In this document: positions 8,241 to 18,794 of the stretch, piece by piece
Numbering within the stretch: the stretch's first letter is position 1
Layout of the letters: every line of letters begins with the position of its first letter
Position numbers and translations under genes: made by a program
NCBI RefSeq assembly: GCF_000948415.1
Contig: NZ_JYII01000002.1
Location: 62,001-126,000, forward strand
DNA length: 64,000 bases
DNA from: Thalassospira sp. HJ
GTDB taxonomy: Bacteria; Pseudomonadota; Alphaproteobacteria; Rhodospirillales; Thalassospiraceae
Direction of reading: 5' to 3'
Notes under the pieces: model-generated
Told to the model about the DNA's origin: nothing
Seen by the model: only the letters and a program-made list of their open reading frames with translations
The model's database searches: none

Positions 8241-9899
8241 TTGTCAATCAGTGCGGATGTTGTGGCAACTGCGGCGTTGTCACGCGACAGTCTTGTTTTT
8301 CTTGATCCGAACGACCTGAAGGTCGTGTATGTCAATGCGGCAGCGGAAAAACAGCTTGGCGATGCCAAGTCGGTCTTGCGGCCGGGTACCGAGGTCAAAC
8401 AGCTTCTCGCCTATCTTGCTAAGAATGGTGAATTTACCGAGGGCGACGCCGTAACGGCGGTGCGTACCGCTCTTGCATCGATTTCGTCGGGCAAGTTTGC
8501 CGAACTTCCTGGTTTTCGTCTGGGCAAGACTCCGTTTCTTTGGCATTGCGATGTTGGTCCGTCAGGCACGCTTGCGCTTGTATTGCGCGATGCTGGTCGG
8601 GCACTGGAACTGGCCAAGGCACTGGCAGACCATAAAACCTTTATACAGCACCTGATTGACGTTCTGCCAACCCCGGTTTATCTGAAAAACCGCGAAGGGG
8701 TTCTGACGCGCTGTAATGGTGCTTTTGCCGAACTCTTCGATCTTGATACCGAAGCCGCGATCGGCAAGCAGATGGCAGATTTTATGCCAAAGTCACTGGC
8801 GAAAACCATCGGGGAACTCGAAGCTCCTTTGCTTGAAAGCGACGGGCAGGTGCGCGATGAAATTAGTTTTGCCCTGACTGACCATGAATGCACCACCTTG
8901 TTTGCAGCCTCCACGCTTCGCGGGCCTAGCGGTGCGATTGCCGGGACCATTGGCTCGCTGATCGATGTCACCAGCCTCAAGCAAGCGCAGGCAGAAGTCG
9001 CGGAGGCCTCCGAGCGCCTGACAGGACTATTGGAAAGTGCACCGATCGGGGTCGGGATTTCCAGCCGCGAAAATGGTGTATTCCGGTTCTTTAACAGCAC
9101 ATTTGCCAAAATGCTCGGTCTTGCGGACGAGAAGGAGCCTTCGGACTCGATCCTGCTTTCCGAGCGGTATCGCGAGCAATCGCTCAAGGATATGGATGAG
9201 CTGGGTGAGTTGCAGGATGTCGAAATCCGTCTGCGCCGCCCGGAAATGTCCGAGGCACGCTGGCTTAAAACCTCGATCGAGCCGCTATCGTTTCAGGGCG
9301 AAGAGAGCGTGCTGTGGTGGACGAGTGACATCACCAAGCAAAAGCACGCCGCGCGTGAATTGCAAAACAAGGCCAATAATGACGAGCTGACCGGGCTCGC
9401 CAACCGGGCGCGCTTCATGCAGAAGCTAGATCAGTGTGAAAACGTCCTGCGCGGTACTGATACGCCGGCAGCGATCTTTATCCTTGATCTGGACGGGTTT
9501 AAAAAGCTTAACGATACACAGGGCCATGCCGCGGGCGATTGGGTTCTGATTGAAACCGGTAAGCGTTTGAAACGTGCCGCGCGCCGGGCAGAGGAAGTCG
9601 CGCGACTTGGCGGGGACGAGTTTACGCTGCTGTTCCTGAACAAGGGCGGTGAGAAGGAAATGAGCGAGGCAGCTGATGCGATTATTGCCGAAATGAGCCA
9701 GCCTTTTGTCTGGGAAGGACAGGATTGCGGTATTTCAGCTTCGATCGGTTTGGCAGTCTTTGATGGCGGTAGCTGTGATATGAGCGAACAGCTCCGCCGT
9801 GCCGACAAGGCAATGTATGAAGCCAAGGCGGCCGGAAAAGCCCAATATTGCCTCTATACCCCCGATCTGGAACCGGATCTGCATCAGGACGAGGCATAA
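8241..9899 (+). CDS. PAS-domain diguanylate cyclase (GGDEF)
   Basis: About 552 residues. Two to three PAS-like segments precede the catalytic domain (one around 130-240, one around 255-370), followed by a GGDEF domain from about residue 380. The active-site motif RLGGDEFTLLF is intact, so synthesis of cyclic-di-GMP from GTP is expected. The allosteric I-site position reads RAEE instead of RxxD, suggesting weakened product inhibition. No membrane segments, so it is a cytoplasmic sensor. The start is unclear: an in-frame stop lies at 8199-8201, a strong GGGAGGG lies at 8208-8214, and the first plausible in-frame start is TTG 8241 (CTG 8217 is another option). Confidence 0.85.
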   Translation: MSISADVVATAALSRDSLVFLDPNDLKVVYVNAAAEKQLGDAKSVLRPGTEVKQLLAYLAKNGEFTEGDAVTAVRTALASISSGKFAELPGFRLGKTPFLWHCDVGPSGTLALVLRDAGRALELAKALADHKTFIQHLIDVLPTPVYLKNREGVLTRCNGAFAELFDLDTEAAIGKQMADFMPKSLAKTIGELEAPLLESDGQVRDEISFALTDHECTTLFAASTLRGPSGAIAGTIGSLIDVTSLKQAQAEVAEASERLTGLLESAPIGVGISSRENGVFRFFNSTFAKMLGLADEKEPSDSILLSERYREQSLKDMDELGELQDVEIRLRRPEMSEARWLKTSIEPLSFQGEESVLWWTSDITKQKHAARELQNKANNDELTGLANRARFMQKLDQCENVLRGTDTPAAIFILDLDGFKKLNDTQGHAAGDWVLIETGKRLKRAARRAEEVARLGGDEFTLLFLNKGGEKEMSEAADAIIAEMSQPFVWEGQDCGISASIGLAVFDGGSCDMSEQLRRADKAMYEAKAAGKAQYCLYTPDLEPDLHQDEA

Positions 9900-9945
9900 G
9901 ACGAGGCATAATAAGTCCTTTGGTTTTTTGTACCGGGTCCGGAGC

Positions 9946-11781
9946 CTAAGAGTTTAAAGGCAGTCCTGATTTATCCAGACCGAGCGTGTCGAGCAGCGGC
10001 TGCAGATAGTTTGCGTAGGGCTCCCAGTTTTTCAGGCCGTCACGATAGATCGGATTTCGCACCTGCATTGCGCTGTGGGTGCGGATTTGCCGTTTTGTCT
10101 TATGGAATTCCATGCAGGCGTCATCCCATTCAAGGCCGACGAAATCGATCAAACGTCGTGCTTCGGTTCCCAGATCATCTATCACATTTTCATAATCGAC
10201 TTCGATAAAGCGATCTGCTGGTAGTACCTGACGCCAATGATGCATGAACTTCATATAAGTATTGTAATAATGGCCAAGTTCTTTCTGGTCATAGGCAAAG
10301 TTCTGAATGCCACCGAAACGGCGGTTATAAATTGAAAAGCAGGTCGCGACCGGGTTGCGACGGCAATGAATGATCCGGGTGTTCGGTAACATCAGTGCGA
10401 TCATACCCGCCCGAACAAAGTTTGCGGGAAGCTTGTCAATGATACGGCGTGTTTTGTCAGAGCTAGCGTTGTTTGCCGCAATGCGCGAAATGCGCGCTAG
10501 TGTCTCTTTGCGATATGCCTGGCCGATCAGGTGAACAAATTCGTCGTCGTACTTTTCGAGCCTTTCGTGATTGGTGCTGGATTTCGACCTGTGTTCAATT
10601 AATCCGTGGTGGTGACGAGCCATAACATCAAGTTCGCCTGCGCCAAAAATCTCAGGGTGCGAACTCAGAATTTGCTCAATCAGCGTCGTTCCTGAACGCG
10701 GCATACCGACAATGAAGACATGTTGCGGTTCATCATCCTGGTTGCCAACAGGGGCCAATTGCGCAAAACGCTCTGCCGGAAATGCCAATTGCATATCGTC
10801 AAGCATGTTCTCGATTGCTGTGGGCGAATAAGTGATGCTCTCGCGCTTGATACGGTTGGCCTCGTCAAGCGCCTTCATCGCGGACCCGTAATTGTTTCCA
10901 TCCATTTCCGTCTTGCCAATCGAAAACAGGAACATCTCGCGGTCTTTAGCAGGTAGGTTCTGATGCCTACCAGATGAATAAACTTGCTGCATAGCAGACT
11001 GGGTCGGGTGGTTTTGCGGGATTTTCGAGATCAGGCTCAGACAGTGCCATGCGCGAATGTTACGCGGTTCGGCTTTAAGAACGTTCTCGAATATTTTTTG
11101 CGCTTCCTCGAAATTGCCAAGTTCCTTGTGGCATTCGCCCAAGCTGATTTGGATATCGTTCAGGGCCCTGGTTTCACCGTTTTGCTGGGCCAGCGCGAAG
11201 GCATTGCCAAAGTGCTGCATGGCAGCCTGAATGTCGTCGAGTGATAAAAGAACTGCCCCCATTGCATTCCACGTATTCCAGTCCTTGGGGGCTAGGGAAA
11301 TGGCGTGCTTAAGGTGCTGGACCGCCCGATGGACCCCTGCGAGGCGTGCTTCAAGAAGACCCAATTGCAGATGGACTTTTGCCTCAACCGGGTAGCGCTT
11401 TTGTGCTGCTAACAAAACGTTACGGGCCTGATCGCCATATCCCGAATTGCTCAGAATTGCCGCAAGATCGGTAAAATAAGCTGGTCTGGTTTCGGCACTA
11501 TTGCACGCGCTTTCAAGACTTCTGATCGCTTTGTCTGTTTGGCCGGTTTCGTATAGAATCAAACCATTCAGCTGCATCAATTCACCGTTTTCAGGATGTT
11601 CCGCAATCAGTTTATCGCATATCTTGCGGGCGGTACGGCGGTGTCCTGATGACCATTGCTTGCGGATTTCAGTCAGGCCAGCATTCAATTTACGAGTTTG
11701 GGCAGGTACGAAACTGGCGTTCGTTTTGACATTCGTCGCAGGCGTTTTGGCTGGTCCGACAAGCTGATCATCAATCATCAA
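9946..11781 (-). CDS. TPR-repeat sulfotransferase family protein
   Basis: 611 residues. TPR-like repeats fill about residues 35-300 (visible GNFEEAQKIFENVLKAEP unit). The C-terminal sulfotransferase domain has the 5'-phosphosulfate loop FIVGMPRSGTTLIEQILSSH near residue 355 and the IIHCRRNPVATCFSIY segment further on. It closely parallels the next gene upstream (11882-13654), same strand and 100 bp apart, so the two arose by tandem duplication. Presumed role: PAPS-dependent sulfation of a partner recognised by the TPRs; acceptor unknown. No signal peptide, so it probably acts in the cytoplasm. Confidence 0.85.
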   Translation of the reverse strand: MMIDDQLVGPAKTPATNVKTNASFVPAQTRKLNAGLTEIRKQWSSGHRRTARKICDKLIAEHPENGELMQLNGLILYETGQTDKAIRSLESACNSAETRPAYFTDLAAILSNSGYGDQARNVLLAAQKRYPVEAKVHLQLGLLEARLAGVHRAVQHLKHAISLAPKDWNTWNAMGAVLLSLDDIQAAMQHFGNAFALAQQNGETRALNDIQISLGECHKELGNFEEAQKIFENVLKAEPRNIRAWHCLSLISKIPQNHPTQSAMQQVYSSGRHQNLPAKDREMFLFSIGKTEMDGNNYGSAMKALDEANRIKRESITYSPTAIENMLDDMQLAFPAERFAQLAPVGNQDDEPQHVFIVGMPRSGTTLIEQILSSHPEIFGAGELDVMARHHHGLIEHRSKSSTNHERLEKYDDEFVHLIGQAYRKETLARISRIAANNASSDKTRRIIDKLPANFVRAGMIALMLPNTRIIHCRRNPVATCFSIYNRRFGGIQNFAYDQKELGHYYNTYMKFMHHWRQVLPADRFIEVDYENVIDDLGTEARRLIDFVGLEWDDACMEFHKTKRQIRTHSAMQVRNPIYRDGLKNWEPYANYLQPLLDTLGLDKSGLPLNS

Positions 11782-11881
11782 CGGGGATCCTGTTTGCTCG
11801 ATGGTTTTTGCAGTTCGTGCGACGGGAAACCGTCTAGAGCAAACACGGATCAGCTATAAGAAACTGGCGCTTCGGTCGGTT

Positions 11882-13654
11882 TTATTCTGATCGGTCCGGG
11901 ATGATGTCCAGAGCCTTTAGAAGAGGTTGGATGTAGGGGGCGTAGGGCTTCCAGCGTTCGACGCTGGTCTGATAAAGGCCTTGGCGGACTTGTGCGGCGC
12001 TGGCGGTGCGGACGGAGCGTTCCGTCTTGTGGAACTCCAGCACGGACTCATCCCAAGACAGGCCCAGGAAATCAATCAGGCGGCGGGCTTCGGGTTCGAT
12101 ATCGGAAACAAGGTCTTCGTAATTGATCTCGATAAACCGGTCCTTGGGCAGGACCGCACGCCAATGCTCCATCAAGTCTTCATAGGCGCGATAGAACTCG
12201 CCAAGTTCCGTCTGGTTGCAGGTATAGACCTGCAGATTGGCGAACCTCTTGGAGTAGCATGACAGGCAGGTATCGACCGGATTGCGGCGGCAATGAATGA
12301 TCTTGGCGCCCGGGACCGAAAGCAAAATGAGGCCAGCCCAAGAGAAGTTCCCCAGCATCTTGTCGATGACAACTTTGGTCGCTGGTTCCGGCGGATACAT
12401 CGCCAGGACTTCCTCGCGATAGGATTTCGCAAGTTCTGTCAGCAAGGCCGGGTTTTGGATCTTGTCGTGATCTTCGGGCTGACTGGGGAAAAGAGTACCG
12501 AACAGTCGGTCCTTGAATTTAGGGAAGCTGCGTAATTCGCCGGTCGCGAGCGTATCAGGATGACTGCCGAGAATTTGCTCGGTCAGGGTACTGCCACACC
12601 GTGGCATGCCGACGATGAAAGCATGATCGGGGCCGTCAACGGTTTTTTCCGGTAGGTTCTCAAACATTGAGGCCGGAAAGTATTCGGCAATCGCACGCAC
12701 ACGCCCGCAGGCGGTTTTTGAATCATAGGCCTTGTGTGTCGGGGTATCTTCGGCGAAGTCCTGACGGCGCAGGGCATTGGCGGCATCAAGGTGAAATATC
12801 GCCTGCTTGGGATTCTTGCTGTCGATATAGGCCTTGCCAAGGGCAAAGCCGATCATTTCCCGATCGACCTTTGGCAGGTTGCCAGTATCCTTACTCAGGA
12901 TACTTTCCATGGTTGGAATGTCGGGGCTGTCGGCGGTGAACTTTGTAACATCGGCAAGGTCATGCCATGCACGACCTGATTTCGGGTTTTCGGCGATGGC
13001 CTTGCGGAAATAGTCCGATGCACTCTCAAGATCGCCTGTATGACGTTTTGCTTCACCGATCTGAAGCAGGTTGTTGACCCTGCGTTCCGGTTCGTCCGGA
13101 GCGAGTTCCTCTGCGCGGGCGAGGTATTCCAAGGCCTCTGCCTCGCGCCCGACCTTGAGCAGGGCGGAGCCAAGGTTGTTCAAGGCACGCCAGTTATCGG
13201 GGCTGAATTGCACGGCCTTTTCAAGGATGGTGATGCCCTGGTTAATGTGTTCGCCTTGAATAAGGTAAACACCAAGGTCGCTATAGGTCTGTCCGTCTGT
13301 CGGGAATTTGCGAACGGCGGCAAACAGGATTCGCTGCACCAGATCATACTTGCCAGCCCCGGCAAACAAGCCGGCCAGTTCGCGAAAATAGTCGATCTTT
13401 GTATCGGGCAGATTGCAGGCGGTCTGCAACAGTTTTGCTGCCTCGTTCAGATTGCCGGTCGCGCGGTGAATTGTGGCCATCATCATAAGCGCCGGGCCAT
13501 AGTCAGCTGCAAGCGAGAGCGCCTGTTGCGCCTGTGCCTGCGCATCAGAAGCCTTGCCCGATGCCAGCGCGTTTTCTGCGCTTCGGATCAGTTTGTCGGC
13601 CTTCTGACGATTGCGCTTTTGCGCGAAACTGGGCGGTACGGCTGCCTTGCTCAT
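11882..13654 (-). CDS. TPR-repeat sulfotransferase family protein
   Basis: 590 residues with the same architecture as its downstream neighbour: TPR repeats (about 20-300) and a sulfotransferase domain whose phosphosulfate loop reads FIVGMPRCGSTLTEQILGSH near residue 345, with Cys in place of the usual Ser after PR. The IIHCRRNPVDTCLSCY motif follows. It lies downstream of glnA but behind the glnA terminator, so it probably has its own promoter. Sulfate acceptor unknown. Confidence is high for family, low for substrate. Confidence 0.85.
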   Translation of the reverse strand: MSKAAVPPSFAQKRNRQKADKLIRSAENALASGKASDAQAQAQQALSLAADYGPALMMMATIHRATGNLNEAAKLLQTACNLPDTKIDYFRELAGLFAGAGKYDLVQRILFAAVRKFPTDGQTYSDLGVYLIQGEHINQGITILEKAVQFSPDNWRALNNLGSALLKVGREAEALEYLARAEELAPDEPERRVNNLLQIGEAKRHTGDLESASDYFRKAIAENPKSGRAWHDLADVTKFTADSPDIPTMESILSKDTGNLPKVDREMIGFALGKAYIDSKNPKQAIFHLDAANALRRQDFAEDTPTHKAYDSKTACGRVRAIAEYFPASMFENLPEKTVDGPDHAFIVGMPRCGSTLTEQILGSHPDTLATGELRSFPKFKDRLFGTLFPSQPEDHDKIQNPALLTELAKSYREEVLAMYPPEPATKVVIDKMLGNFSWAGLILLSVPGAKIIHCRRNPVDTCLSCYSKRFANLQVYTCNQTELGEFYRAYEDLMEHWRAVLPKDRFIEINYEDLVSDIEPEARRLIDFLGLSWDESVLEFHKTERSVRTASAAQVRQGLYQTSVERWKPYAPYIQPLLKALDIIPDRSE

Positions 13655-13732
13655 GAAGCTGATTAAATCCCGATACGAACGGCTGGGTCAACCCTATCGG
13701 CAAGGGGTGATCAAACGGTTTAAGCGGAAACG

Positions 13733-13763
13733 AAAAACGCCCGGCCAATCGGCCGGGCGTTTC
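13733..13763 (-). terminator. Rho-independent terminator of glnBA
   Basis: AACGCCCGGCC-AATC-inverse stem, very G+C-rich, followed on the minus strand by TTTTT. It lies about 30 bp past the glnA stop codon. Confidence 0.85.
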
Positions 13764-13791
13764 CCGTAAACATGGTCTTCCGGATGGAAGA

Positions 13792-15201
13792 TTAGCCGCT
13801 GTAGTACATGTCGAATTCGACCGGATGCGGCGACTGTTCGAAGCGAATGACTTCTTCCATTTTCAGGGAGATGTATGCGTCGATCAGATCGTCGGTCATA
13901 ACATCGCCTTTTTTCAGGAAGTCGCGGTCTGCATCGAGGCTGTCGAGAGCTTCGTGCAGCGAACGGCAAACGGTCGGAACTTCTTTGAGCTCTTCCGGCG
14001 GAAGGTCATAGAGGTTTTTGTCCATTGCTTCACCCGGATGGATCTTGTTCTCGATACCGTCAAGGCCAGCCATCAACATTGCGGTGAATGCGAGATACGG
14101 GTTGGCAAGCGGATCCGGGAAGCGGATCTCGACGCGTTTGCCTTTCGGAGACGCGGTGTACGGGATACGGCAGGAAGCAGAACGGTTACGAGCAGAGTAT
14201 GCCAGCAGAACCGGTGCTTCGAAGCCCGGGACCAGACGCTTGTAAGAGTTGGTCGTCGGGTTGGTGAAAGCGTTCAGGGCTTTCGCGTGCTTGATGATAC
14301 CGCCGATGTAGTACAGAGCGGTGTCAGAAAGGTCCGCATAGCCGTTACCTGCGAACAGCGGCTTGCCTTCGTGCCAGATCGACTGGTGCACGTGCATGCC
14401 CGAGCCGTTGTCACCGAAGATCGGCTTCGGCATGAAGGTCGCGGTTTTGCCATACTGGTGTGCAACCATGTGGATGCAGTACTTGTAGGTCTGAACGGCG
14501 TCAGCATGTTCGATCAGGGTGCCAAATGCGATACCCAGTTCGTGCTGCGACGGAGCAACTTCGTGGTGGTGCTTTTCGCAACGCACGCCCATTTCGTTGA
14601 TGTAGTTGACCATTTCAGCACGGATGTCGTTTGCCGAGTCAACCGGCGGTACCGGGAAGTAACCACCCTTCGGACCCGGACGGTGGCCGCGGTTGCCGCC
14701 TTCGAATTCGGTGCCGGTGTTGTACGGACCTTCTTCGGAGTCAAGCGCGTAAGCCATGCTTTCCTGCGAGGTGCTCCAACGAACGTCGTCGAACAGGAAG
14801 AATTCCGGTTCTGCGCCGAAATATGCGGTGTCGCCGATGCCGGCAGATTTCATGTAAGCAAGCGCGCGTTTCGCGGTCGAACGCGGGCAACGCTCGTAAC
14901 CCTGGCCGGTAGCCGGTTCGATAACGTCGCAAACAATGATGAGGGTCGGCTGTGCCGAGAACGGATCAACGACAGCGGTCGACGGATCCGGCATCAGAAT
15001 CATGTCAGATTCGTTGATTTCTTTCCAACCGGAGATCGACGAACCGTCGAACATGATGCCGTCAACAAAGACGTCTTCGTCGATCGTGCAGATATCCTGC
15101 GCGGTGTGCTGCCATTTACCTTTGGTATCGGTAAAGCGCAGATCGACAAACTGGATGCCTTTTTCTTTGATCAGATTAAGTACAGAAGCAGCGTCAGACA
15201 T
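13792..15201 (-). CDS. glnA: Type I glutamine synthetase
   Basis: 469 residues, the same length as classical GSI-beta enzymes. It catalyses ATP-dependent condensation of ammonia and glutamate to glutamine. Recognisable motifs include the N-terminal [15 protein letters not shown], the catalytic MFDGSSI and the NGSGMHVH segment. The adenylylation loop [11 protein letters not shown] places the regulatory tyrosine at 398, so activity is presumably controlled by GlnE. Together with glnB, 62 bp upstream on the same strand, it forms the standard nitrogen-regulation operon behind the sigma-54-type promoter at 15673. A terminator follows. Confidence 0.98.
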   Translation of the reverse strand: MSDAASVLNLIKEKGIQFVDLRFTDTKGKWQHTAQDICTIDEDVFVDGIMFDGSSISGWKEINESDMILMPDPSTAVVDPFSAQPTLIIVCDVIEPATGQGYERCPRSTAKRALAYMKSAGIGDTAYFGAEPEFFLFDDVRWSTSQESMAYALDSEEGPYNTGTEFEGGNRGHRPGPKGGYFPVPPVDSANDIRAEMVNYINEMGVRCEKHHHEVAPSQHELGIAFGTLIEHADAVQTYKYCIHMVAHQYGKTATFMPKPIFGDNGSGMHVHQSIWHEGKPLFAGNGYADLSDTALYYIGGIIKHAKALNAFTNPTTNSYKRLVPGFEAPVLLAYSARNRSASCRIPYTASPKGKRVEIRFPDPLANPYLAFTAMLMAGLDGIENKIHPGEAMDKNLYDLPPEELKEVPTVCRSLHEALDSLDADRDFLKKGDVMTDDLIDAYISLKMEEVIRFEQSPHPVEFDMYYSG

Positions 15202-15263
15202 GATGCAACCCTTTAAAACTCATAAACAGTTACCGTACGGTGTTCTTTCGAAAGCGTGACCGA

Positions 15264-15991
<728 letters not shown>

Positions 15992-17164
15992 ATGACCGAA
16001 TTTGTCGGCAATCCGCTTTTCGCTTCGGGCGGGATCACGATCTTTGAAGTGATGAACGAACTGGCCATCAAGCACAAGGCCATCAATCTGGGGCAGGGTG
16101 CGCCGGATGAAGATGGTCCGGCCGATATTCGCGAGGCCGCGGCCAAATCACTGACCGATCTGTCCAACCAGTACCCGCCGCTGGCCGGCGTGCCCGAATT
16201 GCTTCAGGCCGTTGCCGATCATAACAAGCGGTTCTATGGCATCGAGGTCGATCCGAAAAAAGAAGTGCTGGTGTCTGTCGGTGCGACGGAAGGTCTGGCG
16301 GACGTTATTCTTGGGCTGGTTGCGCCGGGTGATGAAGTCATCCTGATCGAGCCACTTTATGACAGCTACCTTCCGATGGTGAAGCTGGCCGGTGGCATTC
16401 CCAAGCTGGTGCGCGTCACCCCGCCGGAGTGGGAATTGCCGCGTGAAGAGCTTGAAGCCGCCTTTTCGGAAAAAACCAAGCTGATCCTGCTGAACTCGCC
16501 GCAAAATCCGTGCTCGAAGGTTTACCGCGAGGACGAGCTGCAATTCATCGCCGATCTTTGCATCAAGCATGATGTGATCGCGCTGTGTGACGAGGTTTAT
16601 GAGCATCTGGTCTTTGATGGGCGCAAGCACACGCCGCTGATGACGTTCCCAGGTATGCATGAACGCACCGTGCGGATCGGGTCGGCGGGCAAGACCTTTT
16701 CGCTGACGGGCTGGAAGATCGGCTATATCACGGCCTGTGCGAAACTGATGGAGCCGATCAAGAAGGCCCACCAGTTCCTTGTCTTTACCGTTTCACCCGC
16801 GCTTCAGCATGGTGTGGCGTTCGGGCTGAACAAGGATGACGCCTATTTCGAGAACTTCACCGCAGAGATGGAAGCCAAGCGCGACTATCTGATGAAGGGC
16901 TTGAAGGAAGTCGGGTTTGATGTGCTGGATTCCCAGGGTACCTACTTCATCACCTGTGATTTCCGCCCGCTCGGTTATGATTGTGATGATGTCGAATTTT
17001 GTCAGATCATGATCAAAGAAGCCGGCGTGGTCGCCATTCCGGTTTCGGCCTTCTATCAGGGCGAAGATGGCGGCGTGCGCCATTTTGTCCGCTTCTGCTT
17101 CTGTAAGGACGAAGCCAAGATGGATGAAGCGATTGCGCGGATGAAAAAGGCGTTTGCCAGGTAA
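15992..17164 (+). CDS. Class I/II pyridoxal-phosphate aminotransferase
   Basis: 390 residues, fold-type I aminotransferase. The Schiff-base lysine is Lys234 in SAGKTFSLTGWKIGY; the NSPQNPCSKV segment supplies the conserved Asn near the cofactor, and CDEVYEHL holds the Asp that contacts the pyridine nitrogen. Closest by eye to the methionine/kynurenine or succinyldiaminopimelate aminotransferase group, so exact substrate is open. AAGGA seven bases before ATG supports the start. It is followed by a hairpin terminator and divergent from glnBA. Confidence 0.88.
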   Translation: MTEFVGNPLFASGGITIFEVMNELAIKHKAINLGQGAPDEDGPADIREAAAKSLTDLSNQYPPLAGVPELLQAVADHNKRFYGIEVDPKKEVLVSVGATEGLADVILGLVAPGDEVILIEPLYDSYLPMVKLAGGIPKLVRVTPPEWELPREELEAAFSEKTKLILLNSPQNPCSKVYREDELQFIADLCIKHDVIALCDEVYEHLVFDGRKHTPLMTFPGMHERTVRIGSAGKTFSLTGWKIGYITACAKLMEPIKKAHQFLVFTVSPALQHGVAFGLNKDDAYFENFTAEMEAKRDYLMKGLKEVGFDVLDSQGTYFITCDFRPLGYDCDDVEFCQIMIKEAGVVAIPVSAFYQGEDGGVRHFVRFCFCKDEAKMDEAIARMKKAFAR

Positions 17165-17191
17165 TTTGGGCGCCAATCAGCGATCAAAATG

Positions 17192-17229
17192 AAAAAGGGG
17201 CGCCAGCATGTGATTGGCGCCCCTTTTTA
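17192..17229. terminator. Bidirectional terminator
   Basis: AAAAAGGGGCGCCA pairs with TGGCGCCCCTTTTT across a short loop; it separates the convergent aminotransferase and oxidoreductase genes and serves both. Confidence 0.85.
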
Positions 17230-17251
17230 TTGTTTCCGTTTTAGGCCCCGA

Positions 17252-18253
17252 TCAGGATTTGACCATTTCCCAGCTGCCGGTCTTGGCGGAGCGGGTCAGG
17301 GCATCCAGGATTTGCATGTTGGCAATGGCGTCTTCAATCGGGTAATCGACCGGGCTGTCGCCCTTGAAGATCGCAGTCGCGACTTCACCTTGCAGGGTGT
17401 ATTGGTTGCAGACCGGGAATTTGATTTCACGGGCTTCATCAAAGCCCGGTTGTTTCTGGCCGGCCACGCGAATGATCGCTTCGTTTTCCGGCACGGCATT
17501 GAACGGCATCAGGATTTCAATACGACCCTCAGTGCCGAGAATATGAACGCGCTGCACGGCGGCTGATTGCGTGCCGCAGGTAAAGCTTGCCTGCAGGCCC
17601 GATCCGAAATCAAGCATGCCCGATACCAGGCGGTCAGTGCCGAATTTCGGGTCCTTGTCCATCAGCGACACCACGCGCACGGGTTCCTTGCCCGTGATAA
17701 AGCGCGGGCCAACGACGCAGTAACAACCGATATCAAGCAACCCGCCGCCGCCAATGTCCTTTTTATTGCGAACATTGTTCGGGTCGGCATTGAAATAGGT
17801 AAAGATGCTTTGCACGGTCGTAAGCTGGCCGATCTGACCGCTTTCAACAATCTTTCGGGCTTCAAGCCATTGCGGATGGTGGCGGACCATAAAGGCCTCA
17901 AGCACCTGCTTGCCGCTTTTGTCGCGCGCCTCGATCAGTCGTTTGGCATCTTCGGTATGAAGGCCGATCGGCTTTTCGCATAGCACATGTTTGCCGGCCT
18001 CAAGCGCCTTGATCGTCCACTCGACATGCAAATGGTTGGGCAGGGGATTGTAGATCGCCTCAATCGACGGATCTGCCAGCAGTTCCTCGTAGGAGCCATA
18101 TGCACGCGGGATGCGCATGTTTTCTGCGACCTCACGCGTCTTTTCATGATCGCGACCGGCGATTGCCAGAATTTCAAGCGCATCGCTTTCCTGCATGGCC
18201 GGAATGACCTTTTCCGTGCCGATCTTGGCGGTGCTAAGGACGCCCCACTTCAT
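17252..18253 (-). CDS. Gfo/Idh/MocA family oxidoreductase
   Basis: 333 residues from ATG 18253, chosen because GGAG lies upstream and the Rossmann start (MKWGVLSTAKIG) then sits at the N-terminus; an extension to 18334 is possible but atypical. The family EKP motif (CEKPIG, Lys94) is intact, and the GGGGLLDIGCYCV segment is typical. NAD(P)-dependent sugar, inositol or dihydrodiol dehydrogenase; substrate unknown. Monocistronic. Confidence 0.85.
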   Translation of the reverse strand: MKWGVLSTAKIGTEKVIPAMQESDALEILAIAGRDHEKTREVAENMRIPRAYGSYEELLADPSIEAIYNPLPNHLHVEWTIKALEAGKHVLCEKPIGLHTEDAKRLIEARDKSGKQVLEAFMVRHHPQWLEARKIVESGQIGQLTTVQSIFTYFNADPNNVRNKKDIGGGGLLDIGCYCVVGPRFITGKEPVRVVSLMDKDPKFGTDRLVSGMLDFGSGLQASFTCGTQSAAVQRVHILGTEGRIEILMPFNAVPENEAIIRVAGQKQPGFDEAREIKFPVCNQYTLQGEVATAIFKGDSPVDYPIEDAIANMQILDALTRSAKTGSWEMVKS

Positions 18254-18594
18254 TCCGATACTCCGTCTGTTGGTCTTATACGGCCCGTTGATCGCGGTAA
18301 GTCTTGCCTGTTTCATCCAACCCGTAATGTTCATATGGGGTGGCAGGGGGCGGCTTTCTGCTATCCGGGCCTGTTATTGAATTGAAGTAATTAAGGCATT
18401 TGCCTTCACATGCAAGATGCCCTGACGGGTAGGTGGGGTGATTTGTGTTATGAATTGCGCGTTAGAAACAGGTCCAGAATGCCAAAGCCCGCAAAATTCG
18501 GTGCTTTGAACGACTTGCCGTTTTTGGTGGGAAAAAAGTGAAATTATGCGCTTGACGTTGACGGCCTCGGGCCATATAAACCGCGCCACACGAT
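18254..18594. other. Intergenic region upstream of tRNA-His
   Basis: Contains the leader of the minus-strand oxidoreductase and, at its right end, a near-consensus sigma-70 promoter for tRNA-His. Nothing else was recognised. Confidence 0.5.
18552..18580 (+). promoter_or_regulatory. Sigma-70 promoter of tRNA-His
   Basis: TTGACG (18552-18557), 17-bp spacer, TATAAA (18575-18580), 14 bases before the tRNA. Close to consensus at both boxes. Confidence 0.8.
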
Positions 18595-18672
18595 GGCGGG
18601 TGTAGCTCAGGTGGTTAGAGCACCAGTTTGTGGCACTGGGGGCCGTGGGTTCAAGTCCCATCACTCGCCCCA
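18595..18672 (+). tRNA. tRNA-His (GTG)
   Basis: Full cloverleaf: acceptor GCGGGTG pairs with CACTCGC (one G-T), anticodon loop TTGTGGC gives GTG, and the T-loop is TTCAAGT. The genome encodes the extra G at -1 (18595) opposite discriminator C73, the identity element of tRNA-His, and CCA is encoded. Confidence 0.97.
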
Positions 18673-18794
18673 TGTGAAAAGGTCAGGCAGAAATGCCTGG
18701 CCTTTTGTCTTTTCGCGGTGCTTTTTACCGCGCCCCGGTTGCCTTTGGCGGTTTATCATCTAGACTGCCCAAAAATATCAAGGTTCGGGGTCGT

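Noticed and set aside
13825-15216. 463-residue reading frame antisense to glnA
   Set aside because: It covers a highly conserved gene exactly on the opposite strand and its sequence shows no family pattern; an artefact of strong codon bias.
18693-18794. N-terminal extension of the TPR glycosyltransferase
   Set aside because: Starts 21 bp after the tRNA and gives an atypical N-terminus; ATG 18795 begins the regular protein.
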